A stretch of 64,000 bases of DNA. Source: Sarcomyxa edulis. Taxonomy: Eukaryota > Basidiomycota > Agaricomycetes > Agaricales > Mycenaceae. The notes under the pieces are model-generated. The model was given only the letters and a program-made list of their open reading frames with translations, made no database searches and was not told the DNA's origin. The stretch's first letter is position 1. Each line of letters begins with the position of its first letter. The stretch is taken from NCBI GenBank assembly GCA_009761415.1, contig QUOL01000005.1, forward strand, positions 1,736,001 to 1,800,000, written 5' to 3'. Both the position numbers and the translations under genes were made by a program. This document shows positions 48,148 to 58,449 of the stretch, one piece after another.

Positions 48148-48630
48148 GGCTGAGTTCGTGATGTTGAGAGCCACCGTGATGTTGAGAGCCACACTAGTTC
48201 GGTCAACGAAAGTATGTACGATCGAGAATTTTGGACGCGACCAAGTTGAAACTTGAAAGACGCGAGTTGGAATTTTGCACGGCTCGCTCTCTGCCTCTCT
48301 CAACACTGGGTAACTCAAATGCAACCTCAAGTTGTATCTTACGAGCGTCTCCAAGCTCAGAAATATTGCTGAAAACAATTTACTCGGGACATGTCGGGGA
48401 AAATCATTTTCGATATTTTTCATTCTTCACAACGGAACATCAACCCTCGACGTTAACTAGCTTGACCAAAGTCGACGTTGAGGGTGCACCTCGATGACCG
48501 AGAGGTGCACCGATACCAGGCCATGCGACAAGCTGCCGGATATGTGCAGTCGGAGCTGTTCCATGCGACGTCTGCGGTTCAATCGATTGGGGCCGCAATG
48601 CCGCAAAGCCAAGCACGCGGTAGATGTGTT
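48148..48630. other. Region between the RSC7-type gene and eL41
   Basis: About 480 bases holding the eL41 3' UTR and the RSC7-type promoter. It contains an 18-base direct repeat (48157-48192) and a perfect hairpin (48483-48511). Confidence 0.5.
48483..48511. repeat. Perfect 10-bp hairpin downstream of eL41
   Basis: GGTGCACCTC and GAGGTGCACC are perfect inverted repeats around a 9-base loop. In the eL41 transcript it would lie about 120 bases after the stop codon, in or just past the 3' UTR. A role in RNA stability or 3' end formation is speculative. Confidence 0.6.
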
Positions 48631-48765
48631 TTACTCTATAGACGGAATCAAAAAGACAGGCAAAACCTATATTGAAATAGACGGATACTCACTGGAACGC
48701 GCTCTCATCTTTCTGCGTTTGCGACGGAGTCTGCGAGATCTCTTTTTCTTCCACTTCTCTCTCAT
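48631..48765 (-). CDS. RPL41: 60S ribosomal protein eL41
   Basis: A 25-residue, extremely basic protein. Exon 1 (48693-48765) encodes MREKWKKKRSRRLRRKRRKM followed by RARS and the first base of the last codon. A 57-base intron (48636-48692, GTGAGT...CTATAG) is followed by AG TAA, giving the final Lys and stop (48631-48635). The sequence matches the universally conserved eL41, which lies at the ribosomal subunit interface. The gene is too short for usual ORF cut-offs. An additional 5' UTR intron is likely but not located. Confidence 0.95.
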
Positions 48766-48964
48766 GCTACAGCACTGTCAGAAATAAAAGTCGGACAGAC
48801 ACCGGTACGATACTCACATATGAGGTTTATAGGAGGACTAATAGGAAGATACTAGGTGACTACTGCCTCGTTTTGTCCGGTGGCTTGGGAAAAAGTGTAT
48901 AGTACCACAAGCCAGGACAAATTTTCAGCCACACCGTCTAGAGCCTCTTCATCGTTCGTCTATC

Positions 48965-50022
48965 ATGGGCAAACGGAAAGCCGTCCCAGCAGCACTTCAC
49001 AGTGAATTATCCGAATATTCGTCCTTGATACGAGCTCTACGAACCAACGATACCCTAAATATTGTTCCCCATCTCACAAAATCAAAACCGACACCGGTCT
49101 CAAACTATGATGTCGAACGTGAAGCGAGTCCTGGCCCTGTCGCTGACCCAAGTAAGAGTGTCGAGGATACAAACATAGCAGACGGACAACCTCCTGCGAA
49201 GAAACAGAAACGCGATAGCGATAGGGATACTTGGACGCGCTGGCCACTTCTTGCAGACGATGTGCATGTCCCAGAATGGGGTTTTGAAGACGAAATTCGG
49301 ATTCTCATCTCTCAGTCTCAATCTCGAGAACGCGCATCTACTGTTCTGGACGAAGAAGGCGAAGCACTGGATGGATCCGACGCGGAGGATCCTGACGAGA
49401 CAGTAGAGCGCTATCTATCACCTATAACGGAAGCGAGTTCAGCCTACCTCGCCCGCATCTTGGCTTTGCTCGCTTCACACACTCCTCTCGCTGGAAAAAG
49501 TATGCAGAATCGCGTAGCTCCCATTGGCTGGGAGATGGTACTCTGTGCTGCCAGCGATATAGGTGTTGACGAAAAGTCTGTCTCCCTCCATCTATGTATC
49601 CGTCCTTGTGTGTATTCATGACCATCAGAATCATCTCGTCTGTTCAGAAACGCATGCAAGCGGTTTACCCGTCTCCACCGTCGCAGTCTGTCTCAGTCGG
49701 TTCGTAACTGTGTACTAACACCTTTACATCACCTTGACTTTTTCTGCAGCTGTAGAACGCGTTCGTACCTCTGTCGAGACCAGACGCAAGTTTGACGATG
49801 TCTATCGGAAATACGAGTTCAGTTTCCTCGATAGTATGCCACCCATGCCAAGTTGTTAGTCCGTTGCATCCTGGGGCCCACAAGCAGTCGCTGATGTCCT
49901 TTTTCACAGATCTTGCGCGAAAATCGTCTAAACGCAAGGAAGTCAATTCTGTTAAAAAGTCTATGAAAAGGCCTCGGAGGGATGTTCCTCTCGATGAAAT
50001 GCTTTCCGATGACCTAGACTAG
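48965..50022 (+). CDS. Conserved hypothetical, probably nuclear protein
   Basis: Exon 1 starts MGKRKAVPAALHSELSEYSS and has a basic nuclear-localisation-like patch (PPAKKQKRDSDRD). It then contains a Trp-rich block (TWTRWPLLADDVHVPEWGFE), an acidic stretch, and helices AYLARILALLASHTPLAG and APIGWEMVLCAASDIGVDE. Later exons give KKRMQAVYPSPPSQSVSV, VERVRTSVETRRKFDDVYRK and YEFSFLD, then LARKSSKRKEVN and a basic tail with DVPLDEMLSDDLD. Three short introns join them. The layout (WPL block, helical mid part, Lys-rich end) recurs in basidiomycete hypothetical proteins and is reminiscent of small transcription-complex subunits, but I cannot assign a family. It is divergent from eL41 with about 200 bases between. 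Confidence 0.6.
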
Positions 50023-50180
50023 TCTACTACTCCCTCGTCCCCGTCTATACCTATATAAGCTATACCATTACTCTATATTACTCGAATGAATAAATGTCTG
50101 TTGAACTTTCGCGATCGTCGGTTAAAAAACATAAGTCGTCGAGCTTGACTCATTTCAAATTTACACCTCTCAACTCGTGC

Positions 50181-53100
50181 ATGCTCGCACGAAAACTGGT
50201 GACTCGAATTCAACCGTTTCTCCTTCAAAACTCCCGGTCGAGAATAACACCTTGCCACGTCTACGCTATAACACATCGCTATCGATCTTTGACAACTGCC
50301 ATGACCACCCCAGTTGCATCCACCTCGCAACCTGCGCCGGACGGCCAAGCACCCCGCGTCCAAGAAGGCAAGAAACCGAAAGAAAACAAGGAAAAGAAAG
50401 TAAAAGCACCCAGTGCTGCTTCTGCATATCCCTTGGAGGCAAGAAATCGTATCACATCTGGATGTGTCCCGGTCCTGATCTAAAATCTGTCTCTTTGCCG
50501 GTTCCGATAGGTTCAACCACCTCCTGCGTTCTTCGATCATCGTATCAAGATATTTGAGAAATTGAAGGCTGAACAGGATGCTTTCGTGAAAGGTGAGTCT
50601 ATTGGTGTTGGCTGGATCGTACATATCGTCGCTGACTGGGTGTTTTCTTGATAGCACAACCGAGAGATGAGATAGTGATCACGATGCCAGATGGTTCGGA
50701 ACGTAAAGGACTCAGCTGGGAGACAAGCCCCATGGATGTCGCGAAGGAGGTTTCTAAGAGTCTATCGGACCGTATCGTGATCGCCAAGGTCAGTCGATGA
50801 CCCCAAAATCATTCGAATTTCCCTATCGAATCGTGTTTCTAGGTCAACGGCGAGCTATGGGATTTAGAAAGACCTCTGGAAGGTTCTTGCAAACTCGAGC
50901 TCCTCGATTTCGAACATCCAGAAGGTGCGTGTCTCCCTTTTGGTTCTGTGGTTTTCTACTTAGCACGCGTCACTTGCAGGTAAACGCGTTTTCTGGCATT
51001 CTTCCGCTCACGTCCTCGGAGAGGCTTCCGAGCGTCATTATGGTTGTCATCTATGTATTGGACCCCCTACCGATGAAGGGTTTTTCTACGAGATGGCTAT
51101 CGAGGATAGGTGTGTTCGATGATACAAGTTTCCATTCGAAGTTTTGACCACCACTATAGACCCGTCACCCAAGCAGATTTCCCTGCTCTGGAACAAGTAT
51201 CTGAAAGTGCCATCAAGGAAAAACAGAAGTTCGAGCGTCTCGTAGTGCCAAAGGAGACTCTTCTGGAGATGTTTGCTGTGAGTTTGACCGTGCGTCGTTC
51301 TGAAATGCTAATCTGACTGGCTGTGGCAGTACAATAAATATAAAAAACATCTCATCGAGAGCAAGATTCCCGACGGCACATCCACCACCGTATATCGTTG
51401 CGGTCCCATGGTCGATCTTTGTGTTGGGCCTCACATCCCTCACACCGGGAAGATCAAGGCGTTCATGGTCACGAAGGTACGCCATATGAGACGAGGACCT
51501 ATCGTCACCGTCAATTGAATTCGCCTGGTTTACAGAACTCTGCGTCGTATTTCCTGGGTGACGCGAACAACGACTCGCTCCAGCGTATCTACGGTATCTC
51601 ATTCCCCGATAAAAAGCAGTTAACGGAGTACAAGGCTTTCTTAGCTGAGGCTGCTAAACGTGATCATCGTAAGATCGGCAAGGTGAAATTCTCGCTCAAG
51701 TTGCATCAGAGGATATCCAGCTAATCTCAGAGAAAATCAGGAACAAGAATTGTTCTTCTTCCACGATTTGAGTCCTGGAAGTTGCTTCTTCCTTCCTCAC
51801 GGTACTCGCATCTACAACACTCTAGTAGAGCTCATGCGCGTATGTCCGGGCTCCTCGACTCGATTTTCTGACGGTGAATTGACGTGAAACCATACAGAGC
51901 GAATACTTCAAACGAGACTACCAAGAAGGTGAGAGCCTCCTCGCTATGTGGCACCCCTTCCGTACTCACTAATATCACATAGTCATATCGCCCAACATGT
52001 ACCACAGCAAGCTTTGGGAGACCTCCGGCCATTGGCAAAACTACAAAGACGACATGTTCCTCCTCGATATCGAAAAGGAGAAATGGGCCCTCAAGCCGAT
52101 GAACTGCCCGGGGCATTGTTTGATCTTCGACTCTCGGGATCGTAGTTACAAAGAACTCCCCATCCGTATGGCTGAATTCGGTATCATCCATCGTAACGAA
52201 GCATCCGGTGCTTTGACTGGATTAACTCGTGTCAGACGATTCGTACAAGATGACACGCATGTGTTCTGTATGCCGTCTCAGGTAATTTTGTGTGATCTCC
52301 CCGCCATGATAAGGGCTGACATATCTTGCTCGTTCATAGCTTGAAGAGGAGCTCAGCGCCTTGTTTGACTTTATGGAACACGTGTACGGTTTGTTCGGAT
52401 TTGAATTCCATCTTGAGCTGTCCACGCGTCCCGATAACTATCTCGGTTCTCTCGATACTTGGAATGCCGCTGAAGACGTATGTCCTTTTCTTGTGGCGCT
52501 TCCTATAGTCTCTAATCGCCGCTTTCCAGCAACTCAAACTGGCCTTGGAAAAGCAATACCCTGGAAAATGGGATCTGAACCCTGGAGATGGTGCATTCTA
52601 TGGCCCCAAGATCGATATCACCATCCGCGACGCTCTACGTCGGTCATTCCAATGTGCCACAATTCAACTGGATTTCCAACTTCCCGAGAGATTCAACTTG
52701 AAGTATCGTTCTGGCGAGGATTCCGGAAACCCGGATAAGCCTCCTACAAGGCCTGTCATTATCCACCGTGCTATTTTGGGCAGTCTGGAGCGATTCATCG
52801 CTATCATCACCGAACACTTTGCTGGGAAATGGTGCGCATCTTTTTTTAAGACGGCGGTTCCAGGGTCATATGCTTATCTCAAATCTTTCTCATGCAAGGC
52901 CCTTCTGGTTATCTCCACGTCAAGTTTTGGTGATCCCCGTTGCCGTACCATACGTAGGTCTTGCCAAAAAGAAAACATAACTTCGTTATTGAGTTGACTT
53001 TGTTGTTTCGGAATCTTTTTAGAAAGAGTATGCTTCGCAGGTGACAGAGCATTTGACTGCGCTGGGACTATACGCGGACGTCGATAACGGCGAGAACACC

Positions 53101-53392
53101 CTCCAGAAGAAAGTCAGGAATGGGGAAATCGCGCAATACAACTTTATTCTCAGTATGTCTCCTCTTGCTTTCCTTTTCCTTTTCCTTTGCCGACTAGAGA
53201 GAGATACTGATACTACTGATACTACTCTAATTAGTCGTCGGACAAGAAGAACTCGATGCCAAATCCGTGAACGTGCGAAACCGAGACGATGTAGGGAGCA
53301 AAGCGAAAACGGAGATGGTGCTGTTGGAAGCATTTGCTGAGAAATTGATTGCCCTGAAGAAGTCGAGGAGTTTGGAGAATAAATTGGTGTAA
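50181..53392 (+). CDS. THS1: Threonyl-tRNA synthetase (ThrRS), probable dual-targeted
   Basis: A class II aminoacyl-tRNA synthetase. Domains in order are TGS ([20 protein letters not shown]), the editing domain ([40 protein letters not shown]), and the catalytic core. The core has [20 protein letters not shown], the zinc Cys in [12 protein letters not shown], motif 2 [20 protein letters not shown] and motif 3 [20 protein letters not shown]. The anticodon-binding domain begins [10 protein letters not shown]. About 13 introns occur, and the stop is at 53390-53392. ATG 50301 ([10 protein letters not shown]) gives a cytosolic enzyme. ATG 50181, in frame 40 codons upstream, adds [20 protein letters not shown] and more Arg without acidic residues, a good mitochondrial presequence. 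Piece 52140-52384 recurs in the downstream array. Confidence 0.94.
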
Positions 53393-53521
53393 ATCGAGAA
53401 TCAGTATGATTTAGACTACGAATTGTATAGTTTCCCTGCCTGCTTGACAGAAACAGAAGATGCCTTGATGGGACGACTGCACGTGGATCGGGGTCGCGCT
53501 TGGTCGTTTGAAATTTCACGA

Positions 53522-53560
53522 GTTCAACGTTCAACGTTCAACGTCCAACGCGTTAACGTT
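53522..53560 (+). repeat. GTTCAAC tandem motif in the CSTF2 leader
   Basis: Just upstream of the CSTF2 ATG, the heptamer GTTCAAC is repeated (GTTCAACGTTCAACGTCCAA, then CGCGTTAACGTT). It may be a small slippage repeat in the 5' UTR or a regulator-binding cluster; sequence alone cannot tell. Confidence 0.4.
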
Positions 53561-53577
53561 CGTTCCACACAACCACC

Positions 53578-55810
53578 ATGAGCAAAGTAGTATTCGGTCT
53601 GTTTCCTCTCTTCCTCTGTTCAAACTAGTGTTCTAACAACTCTCGTGTTGTGTCCAGTGGGCAATGTCCCCTACAACATGGGCGAAGACCAACTCATCGA
53701 CGTCTTCAAATCTGTGGGACAAGTCGTCGGTTTCAGGTATAGTCCTCCATTCGACCTTTTACGCTCAACCGAAAAGGCCTCGAACTCAAGAAAAATTCTC
53801 TTTATCTATATCTTTCATCTTTATATTTCCTCCCTCCCGGCCGGCGCAACGAAACGAAACTTTCCTATCCTCCTCTCCTCCTACCTCTTTCTCTTTACAG
53901 ACTGGTCTTTGACCGAGATACAGGAAAACCACGTGGATACGGGTTCTGTGAATTTGCGGGTACATTCAATTTTATCTCTTCTTTTGCCAATGCTCTTGGG
54001 CCACTTTGTCTGACTTGAACTCTTCCATCCCCCTCAAAAACTCCAATGAACGCTTCGATCCTCAAATCTTTGATTCCATTTTCAATAATGCTGCTGCTCG
54101 CTGAAAACGAAACAAATTTGCTACGACATTTCCTCAACGTTGTGACACTGTGAACCTCTATCGATCGGACCCGCTCTGCTCTACAATGTCCCATACATAT
54201 ATAAAACTCAAACATCGGCCTTACTGCTCGTTCGTTCGTGAATCCACGTACCTTCCCTACACCTCCACCCACACAGACCACGAAACCGCCGCATCCGCTG
54301 TCCGTAACCTCAACAACACCGACGTAGGCGGACGACCCCTCCGTATCGACCTAGCAGATTCAGACCCGTTCTTGGAGGGGAAGACGACGGTTAGAGGGGA
54401 GTTGATTGATGGTGGGATTCCTGGGCCTGGGGAGAGGGAGAGGGATCGGTATTATGGACATGGGGGTGGACATGGTGGTGGTGGTGGTGGTGGGAGTAGT
54501 GGAGGTGGACACGAGAGAGGAGGTGGTGGTGGCGGCGGCGGAGGAGGAGGGAGTGGTGGAGGCGCGTTCATGGCGAACCTCCCACCAGGTATCCCCGTCC
54601 CGATGGGTGCTACGTCTTTGGATACGATCAGTCAGACGCTTGCGACTATGAATCCGGGTCAGCTTATGGAGGTTTTGGCGCAGATGAAGGTGTGTCCATA
54701 TGCGTTGCGTTTCTTTTTGCACACATTGTTTTCTGTTTATCGGATGAAGCTAATGATATTGATAATGTGCTTGTAGGCGTTTGTGATCACGCACCCCGAA
54801 AAAGCACGTGCTCTGCTCGTCGCACATCCCCAACTCGCATATGCGTTGTTCCAAGCCCTCCTACTAAACGAGATCGTCGATCCTGCTATTCTTCAGGTAA
54901 CCACATATATTCATCATTCTCTATTTATCATCGAGTCTATCTAAATCTAACGTATATGTTATGTGTAGCGTATGCTAGCAGCGACGTCGCTCTCCAACCC
55001 CCCTCCTAAACCCACTCCTACACCATCTGTCCCGCCACCCCAACATCAGCATCCATACACGAACCCTCCTTTCCCACCTCCTCCAACGCAGTCCCCCTAT
55101 CAACAGTCTTTGCCTTTCCAGCCTCAACGGCCGAACCCACCACCACCACCACCACCATCTATTAGTAGTAGTCAAAGTCAAAATCTGCCGCCGCATATGG
55201 GTATGAATATGGGTATGGGTATGAGCCATCTTTCTGCGTATCCGTCACCGTCACCGTCATCGCATGGGGGGTTATCGCACACGCATATGGGACCGCCGCC
55301 GCCGTCGATGATCCCGCCTGCGTCTGCGATGTTCTCACATCAGCAGCAGCAACAGCAAGGACAAGGAGGAGGACAGGGAGGTGGGTTGCCTGGACCGTAC
55401 GGGTATCGTCCGCCTCTACCGCCTCAACAGCAACAAGGATCAACACAACCGCAACCGCAACAACAGCAACAACAACAACCTCAAGGTGCTGGTGCTCCAG
55501 CGGACGTCAGTGCCATTGATCCTGCTCAGAGGGTGAGTCATCTCAATTCCCTCCCCAGTCGCCGTTCGTTCGTTGCTAATTGCGAGTAATCAATGCGTTC
55601 GGTGCGGCAGGCGATGTTGATGCAAGTGTTAAGCATGACACCAGACCAGATCAGTGCACTTCCGCCTACGGAACGGGAGGCCATTCAAGTCTTGGTAAGC
55701 TCTTTTTCTCATCTTTACCGAACGCCACCGTCTCGCATCGGGGTTGCTGATTTACACGCGTCCTTTTCTTTTGGCAGCGTAATCAGTTCATGGGGGGTAT
55801 CGCCACGTAA
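53578..55810 (+). CDS. CSTF2: Cleavage stimulation factor subunit 2 (CstF-64/Rna15)
   Basis: An RNA-binding subunit of the pre-mRNA 3' end processing machinery. A small first exon (MSKVVF) joins VGNVPYNMGEDQLIDVFKSV (RNP2), then LVFDRDTGKPRGYGFCEFAD (RNP1) and HETAASAVRNLNN to complete the RRM. A Gly-rich stretch (54466-54575) precedes the hinge: SLDTISQTLATMNPGQLMEV, AFVITHPEKARALLVAHPQL, AYALFQALLLNEIVDPAILQ. A Pro/Gln/Met-rich part with CAG/CAA and CCA runs follows. The C-terminal helical domain (AMLMQVLSMTPDQISALPPT, EREAIQVL) and final RNQFMGGIAT bind Pcf11-type partners in known homologues. Stop TAA is at 55808-55810. Introns include one of about 320 bases after the RRM exon. It is followed by two broken copies of its 3' half. 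Confidence 0.93.
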
Positions 55811-56104
55811 CGGCAGCGGCAAAGTTTTGTCTACATGTCTCTAAGTCTACATGATTTTGTTGCATATACCTTTCGGCTTTTTCTTCTAACAAGTACTAGC
55901 CCACCCCGTGCTTTCATGTAACAGTGATACGAATATTGCTGTACATATGCATAATCAAAATGTACAAACCTCGCCGGGGGCGTCAAGCTTCAAGAGCTTC
56001 CCTCAGAGTCAAAGCTCGCGTCACCTCGGGCACTCGGGTATTTACTTGTGTCAACTTGAAGCAGCGTCAGGTATGTTCTATGTTCGCCTTTTCACGACAC
56101 GACT
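55811..56104 (+). repeat. CSTF2 3' flank, copy 1 of three
   Basis: The sequence after the CSTF2 stop (GCAAAGTTTTGTCTACATGT, later AAATGTACAAACCTCGCCGG and AACTTGAAGCAGCGTCAGGT) recurs after each broken copy at 57562-57850 and 59956-60215. This shows that the duplicated unit includes the 3' UTR and flank. Confidence 0.85.
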
Positions 56105-56446
56105 CGGCCGAGTCGTACTCCCCATCCGTCATGGTATGGCTGAATTCGGTATCATGATCGTCCACCCTCATCCACCGTAATATCAATGAAGCATCCGGTG
56201 CTTTGACTGGCCATGGATTAACTCGTCACGGTGTCAAGCGGTTCGTACAAGATGACAGCCAGTGCCTTCGTACAAGATCTAGATGGCACGCATGCTAGTG
56301 TATGCCATCTCAGGTAAATGTCGTATTATCATGATCTCCCCTGCCATGATGAGGTCCATATCTTGCTCGTTCGTAGCATAGCTTGAACAAGATGAAGAGG
56401 AGCTCATGCTCAGCGCCTTGTTCGACTTTGACTCTATAGAACACGT
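56105..56446 (+). repeat. Duplicated ThrRS exon fragment 1
   Basis: This piece derives from ThrRS 52140-52384. Shared words include CTCCCCATCCGT, GGCTGAATTCGGTATCAT, GAAGCATCCGGTGCTTTGAC and CATATCTTGCTCGTTC. It carries many small insertions and local duplications, so the frame is destroyed. It joins CSTF2-derived sequence at ACACGTCAGACGC. Confidence 0.85.
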
Positions 56447-57561
56447 CAGACGCTTGCGACTTATCAGCTAACGATACTGATAATGTTATTTTGCTCGTAC
56501 ATAGGCATTCGTGATAACCCACCCCGAAAAAGCACGTACGTCGCACATCCCCAACTCGCATAAGTATGCGTTGTTTCAAGCACTCCTACTAAACGAGATC
56601 GTCGATCCTGCTATCCTTCAGGTAACCACATTCACCTTATCATCATCCTCTATCTCTATTATCGGGTGAACCACCACCTAACGTGTGTCTGTATCGTCTG
56701 TCCCGCCACTCCAACATCAACATCAGCATCCATACACCAACACGAACACGAACACTCCTTTCCCCCCGCCTCCGCCTCCAACGCAGTCCCCTTATCAACA
56801 CCAACACCAACAGCAGCAGCCTTTCCAGCCTCAACGGCCGAACCCACCACCACCACCACCACCACCACCACCTATTAGTAGTAGTCAAAGTCAAAATCTG
56901 CCGCCGCATATGGGTATGAATATGGGTATGGGCATGAGCCATCTTTCTGCGTATCCGTCACCGTCACCGTCATCGCACGGGGGTTTGGCGCATACGCATA
57001 TGGGACCGCCGCCGCCGTCGATGATCCCGCCTGCGTCTGCGATGTTCTCGCATCAGCAACAACAGCAACAGCAACAGCAACAAGGAGGTGGTGGTGGTTT
57101 GCCTGGCCCGTACGGGTATCGTCCGCCTTTGCCGCCTCAACAACAACAGCAGCAGCAAGGAGCGACACAACCGCAACCACAACAGCAACAGCAACAACAA
57201 CAACCTCAAGGTGCTGGTGCTCCAGCGGACGTCAGTGCCATTGATCCTGCTCAGAGAGTGAGTCATCTCAGTTCCCCAATTCCAATTACCAGTCGCCGTT
57301 CCGAGTCTTCGTTTCGAGTCGTTCTGCCCCGTTGCTAATTGCGAGTAATCACCGACAGGCGATGTTAATGCAAGTGCTAAGCATGACACCAGACCAGATT
57401 AGTGCACTTCCACCTACGGAACGGGAGGCCATACAAGTCTTGGTAAGCCCTTTTTCTCATCTTTACCGAATACCACCGGGGTTGCTGATTTACACTTTAC
57501 ACTTTTCGTATTCGTTTTTTATTTGTAGCGTAATCAGTTCATGGGGGGTATCGCCACGTAA
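56447..57561 (+). pseudogene. Partial CSTF2 copy 2 (3' half)
   Basis: A duplicate of CSTF2 from about 54632 onward, lacking the RRM. It keeps AFVITHPEKART, YALFQALLLNEIVDPAILQ, a long open Pro/Gln/Met-rich exon (56685-57258) with expanded Gln runs (FSHQQQQQQQQQQGGGGG), the C-terminal exon AMLMQVLSMTPDQISALPPT and the last exon RNQFMGGIAT with stop at 57559-57561. Introns sit at matching positions. The hinge is damaged: the HPEKARALLVAHPQL segment is shortened and shifted, and the exon after DPAILQ lacks RMLAAT. It has no promoter of its own or RRM, so I class it as a pseudogene, though the 217-codon frame could still be translated if transcribed. Confidence 0.85.
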
Positions 57562-57850
57562 CGGTAACAGCAGCGGCAGCGGCAAAGTTTTGTCTACATG
57601 TCTCTATGTCTATGATTTTGTTGCATATACCTTTTGGCTTCTTCTTCTAACAAGTACTAGCCCACCGTGCTTTCATGTACCAGTAACTTAGACATTGCTG
57701 TACATATGCATAATCAAATCAAAAAGTACAAACCTCGCCGGGGGCGTCAAGCTTCAAGAGCTTCCCTCAGAGTCAAAGCTAGCTTGCTTCGTCACCGGGT
57801 ACTTGTGTCAACTTGAAGCAGCGTTAGGTATGTTCGCCGTTTCACGAGTC
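57562..57850 (+). repeat. CSTF2 3' flank, copy 2
   Basis: Second copy of the post-stop region, with GGCAAAGTTTTGTCTACATG, ACAAACCTCGCCGGGGGCGT and TGTCAACTTGAAGCAGCGTT. Small indels distinguish it from the copies at 55811 and 59956. Confidence 0.85.
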
Positions 57851-58449
57851 GTAGTTATCAAGAACTCCGGATCCCCATCCGTCACGGTATGGCTGAATTC
57901 GGTATCATGATCATCCACCGTAATCAAGCATCCGGTGCTATGACTGGATCAACTCGTGCCAAGCGATGGCACGCATGTGTTCTGTATGCCATCTCAGGTA
58001 AATGTCGTATGATCTCCCCTGCCATGATAAGGGCTGACATATCCAGATCCATATCTTGCTCGTTCATAGCTTGAAGCGCCTTGTTCGACTTTATGAAACT
58101 CGGTCGAGTCCGAGTCGTATTCATACAGAACTCCCCATCCGTCACGGTATGGCTGAATTCGGTATCATGATCATCCACGTACGCGTAATGAAGCATCGGG
58201 TGCTTTGACTGGATTAACTCGTTTCAAGCGATGGCACGCATGTGTTCTGTATGCCATCTCAGGTAAATGTCGTATATATGATCTCCCCGCTATGATGAGG
58301 GCTGACGTACCCATATCCATATCTTGCTCGTTCATACTGATAGCTTGAACAAGATCTTGCTCGTTCATATTCATACTAAAGGCTTGAACCAGACGAAGAT
58401 GAAGAGCGCCTTGTTCGACTTTGACTTTATGCAACACGGACACGTACAC
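57851..58449 (+). repeat. Two tandem ThrRS exon fragments
   Basis: The ThrRS 52140-52384 piece occurs twice here, at about 57851-58105 and 58110-58449. Each carries GGTATGGCTGAATTCGGTAT, GCATCCGGTGC-like and CGCATGTGTTCTGTATGCCA words. The second ends at the same ACACGTCAGAC junction with CSTF2 seen at 56446. Neither has a usable frame. Confidence 0.85.

Noticed and set aside
50094..50180. Start of ThrRS at the first in-frame ATG (50094)
   Set aside because: That extension is less presequence-like (contains Glu and Lys/Ser-rich stretch) and lies only about 70 bases from the previous gene's stop; 50181 gives a cleaner mitochondrial leader.
54360..54722. Minus-strand frame opposite the Gly-rich part of CSTF2
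   Set aside because: Thr/Ser-rich translation is the antisense of GGT/GGA runs; the plus strand has the conserved CSTF2 frame.
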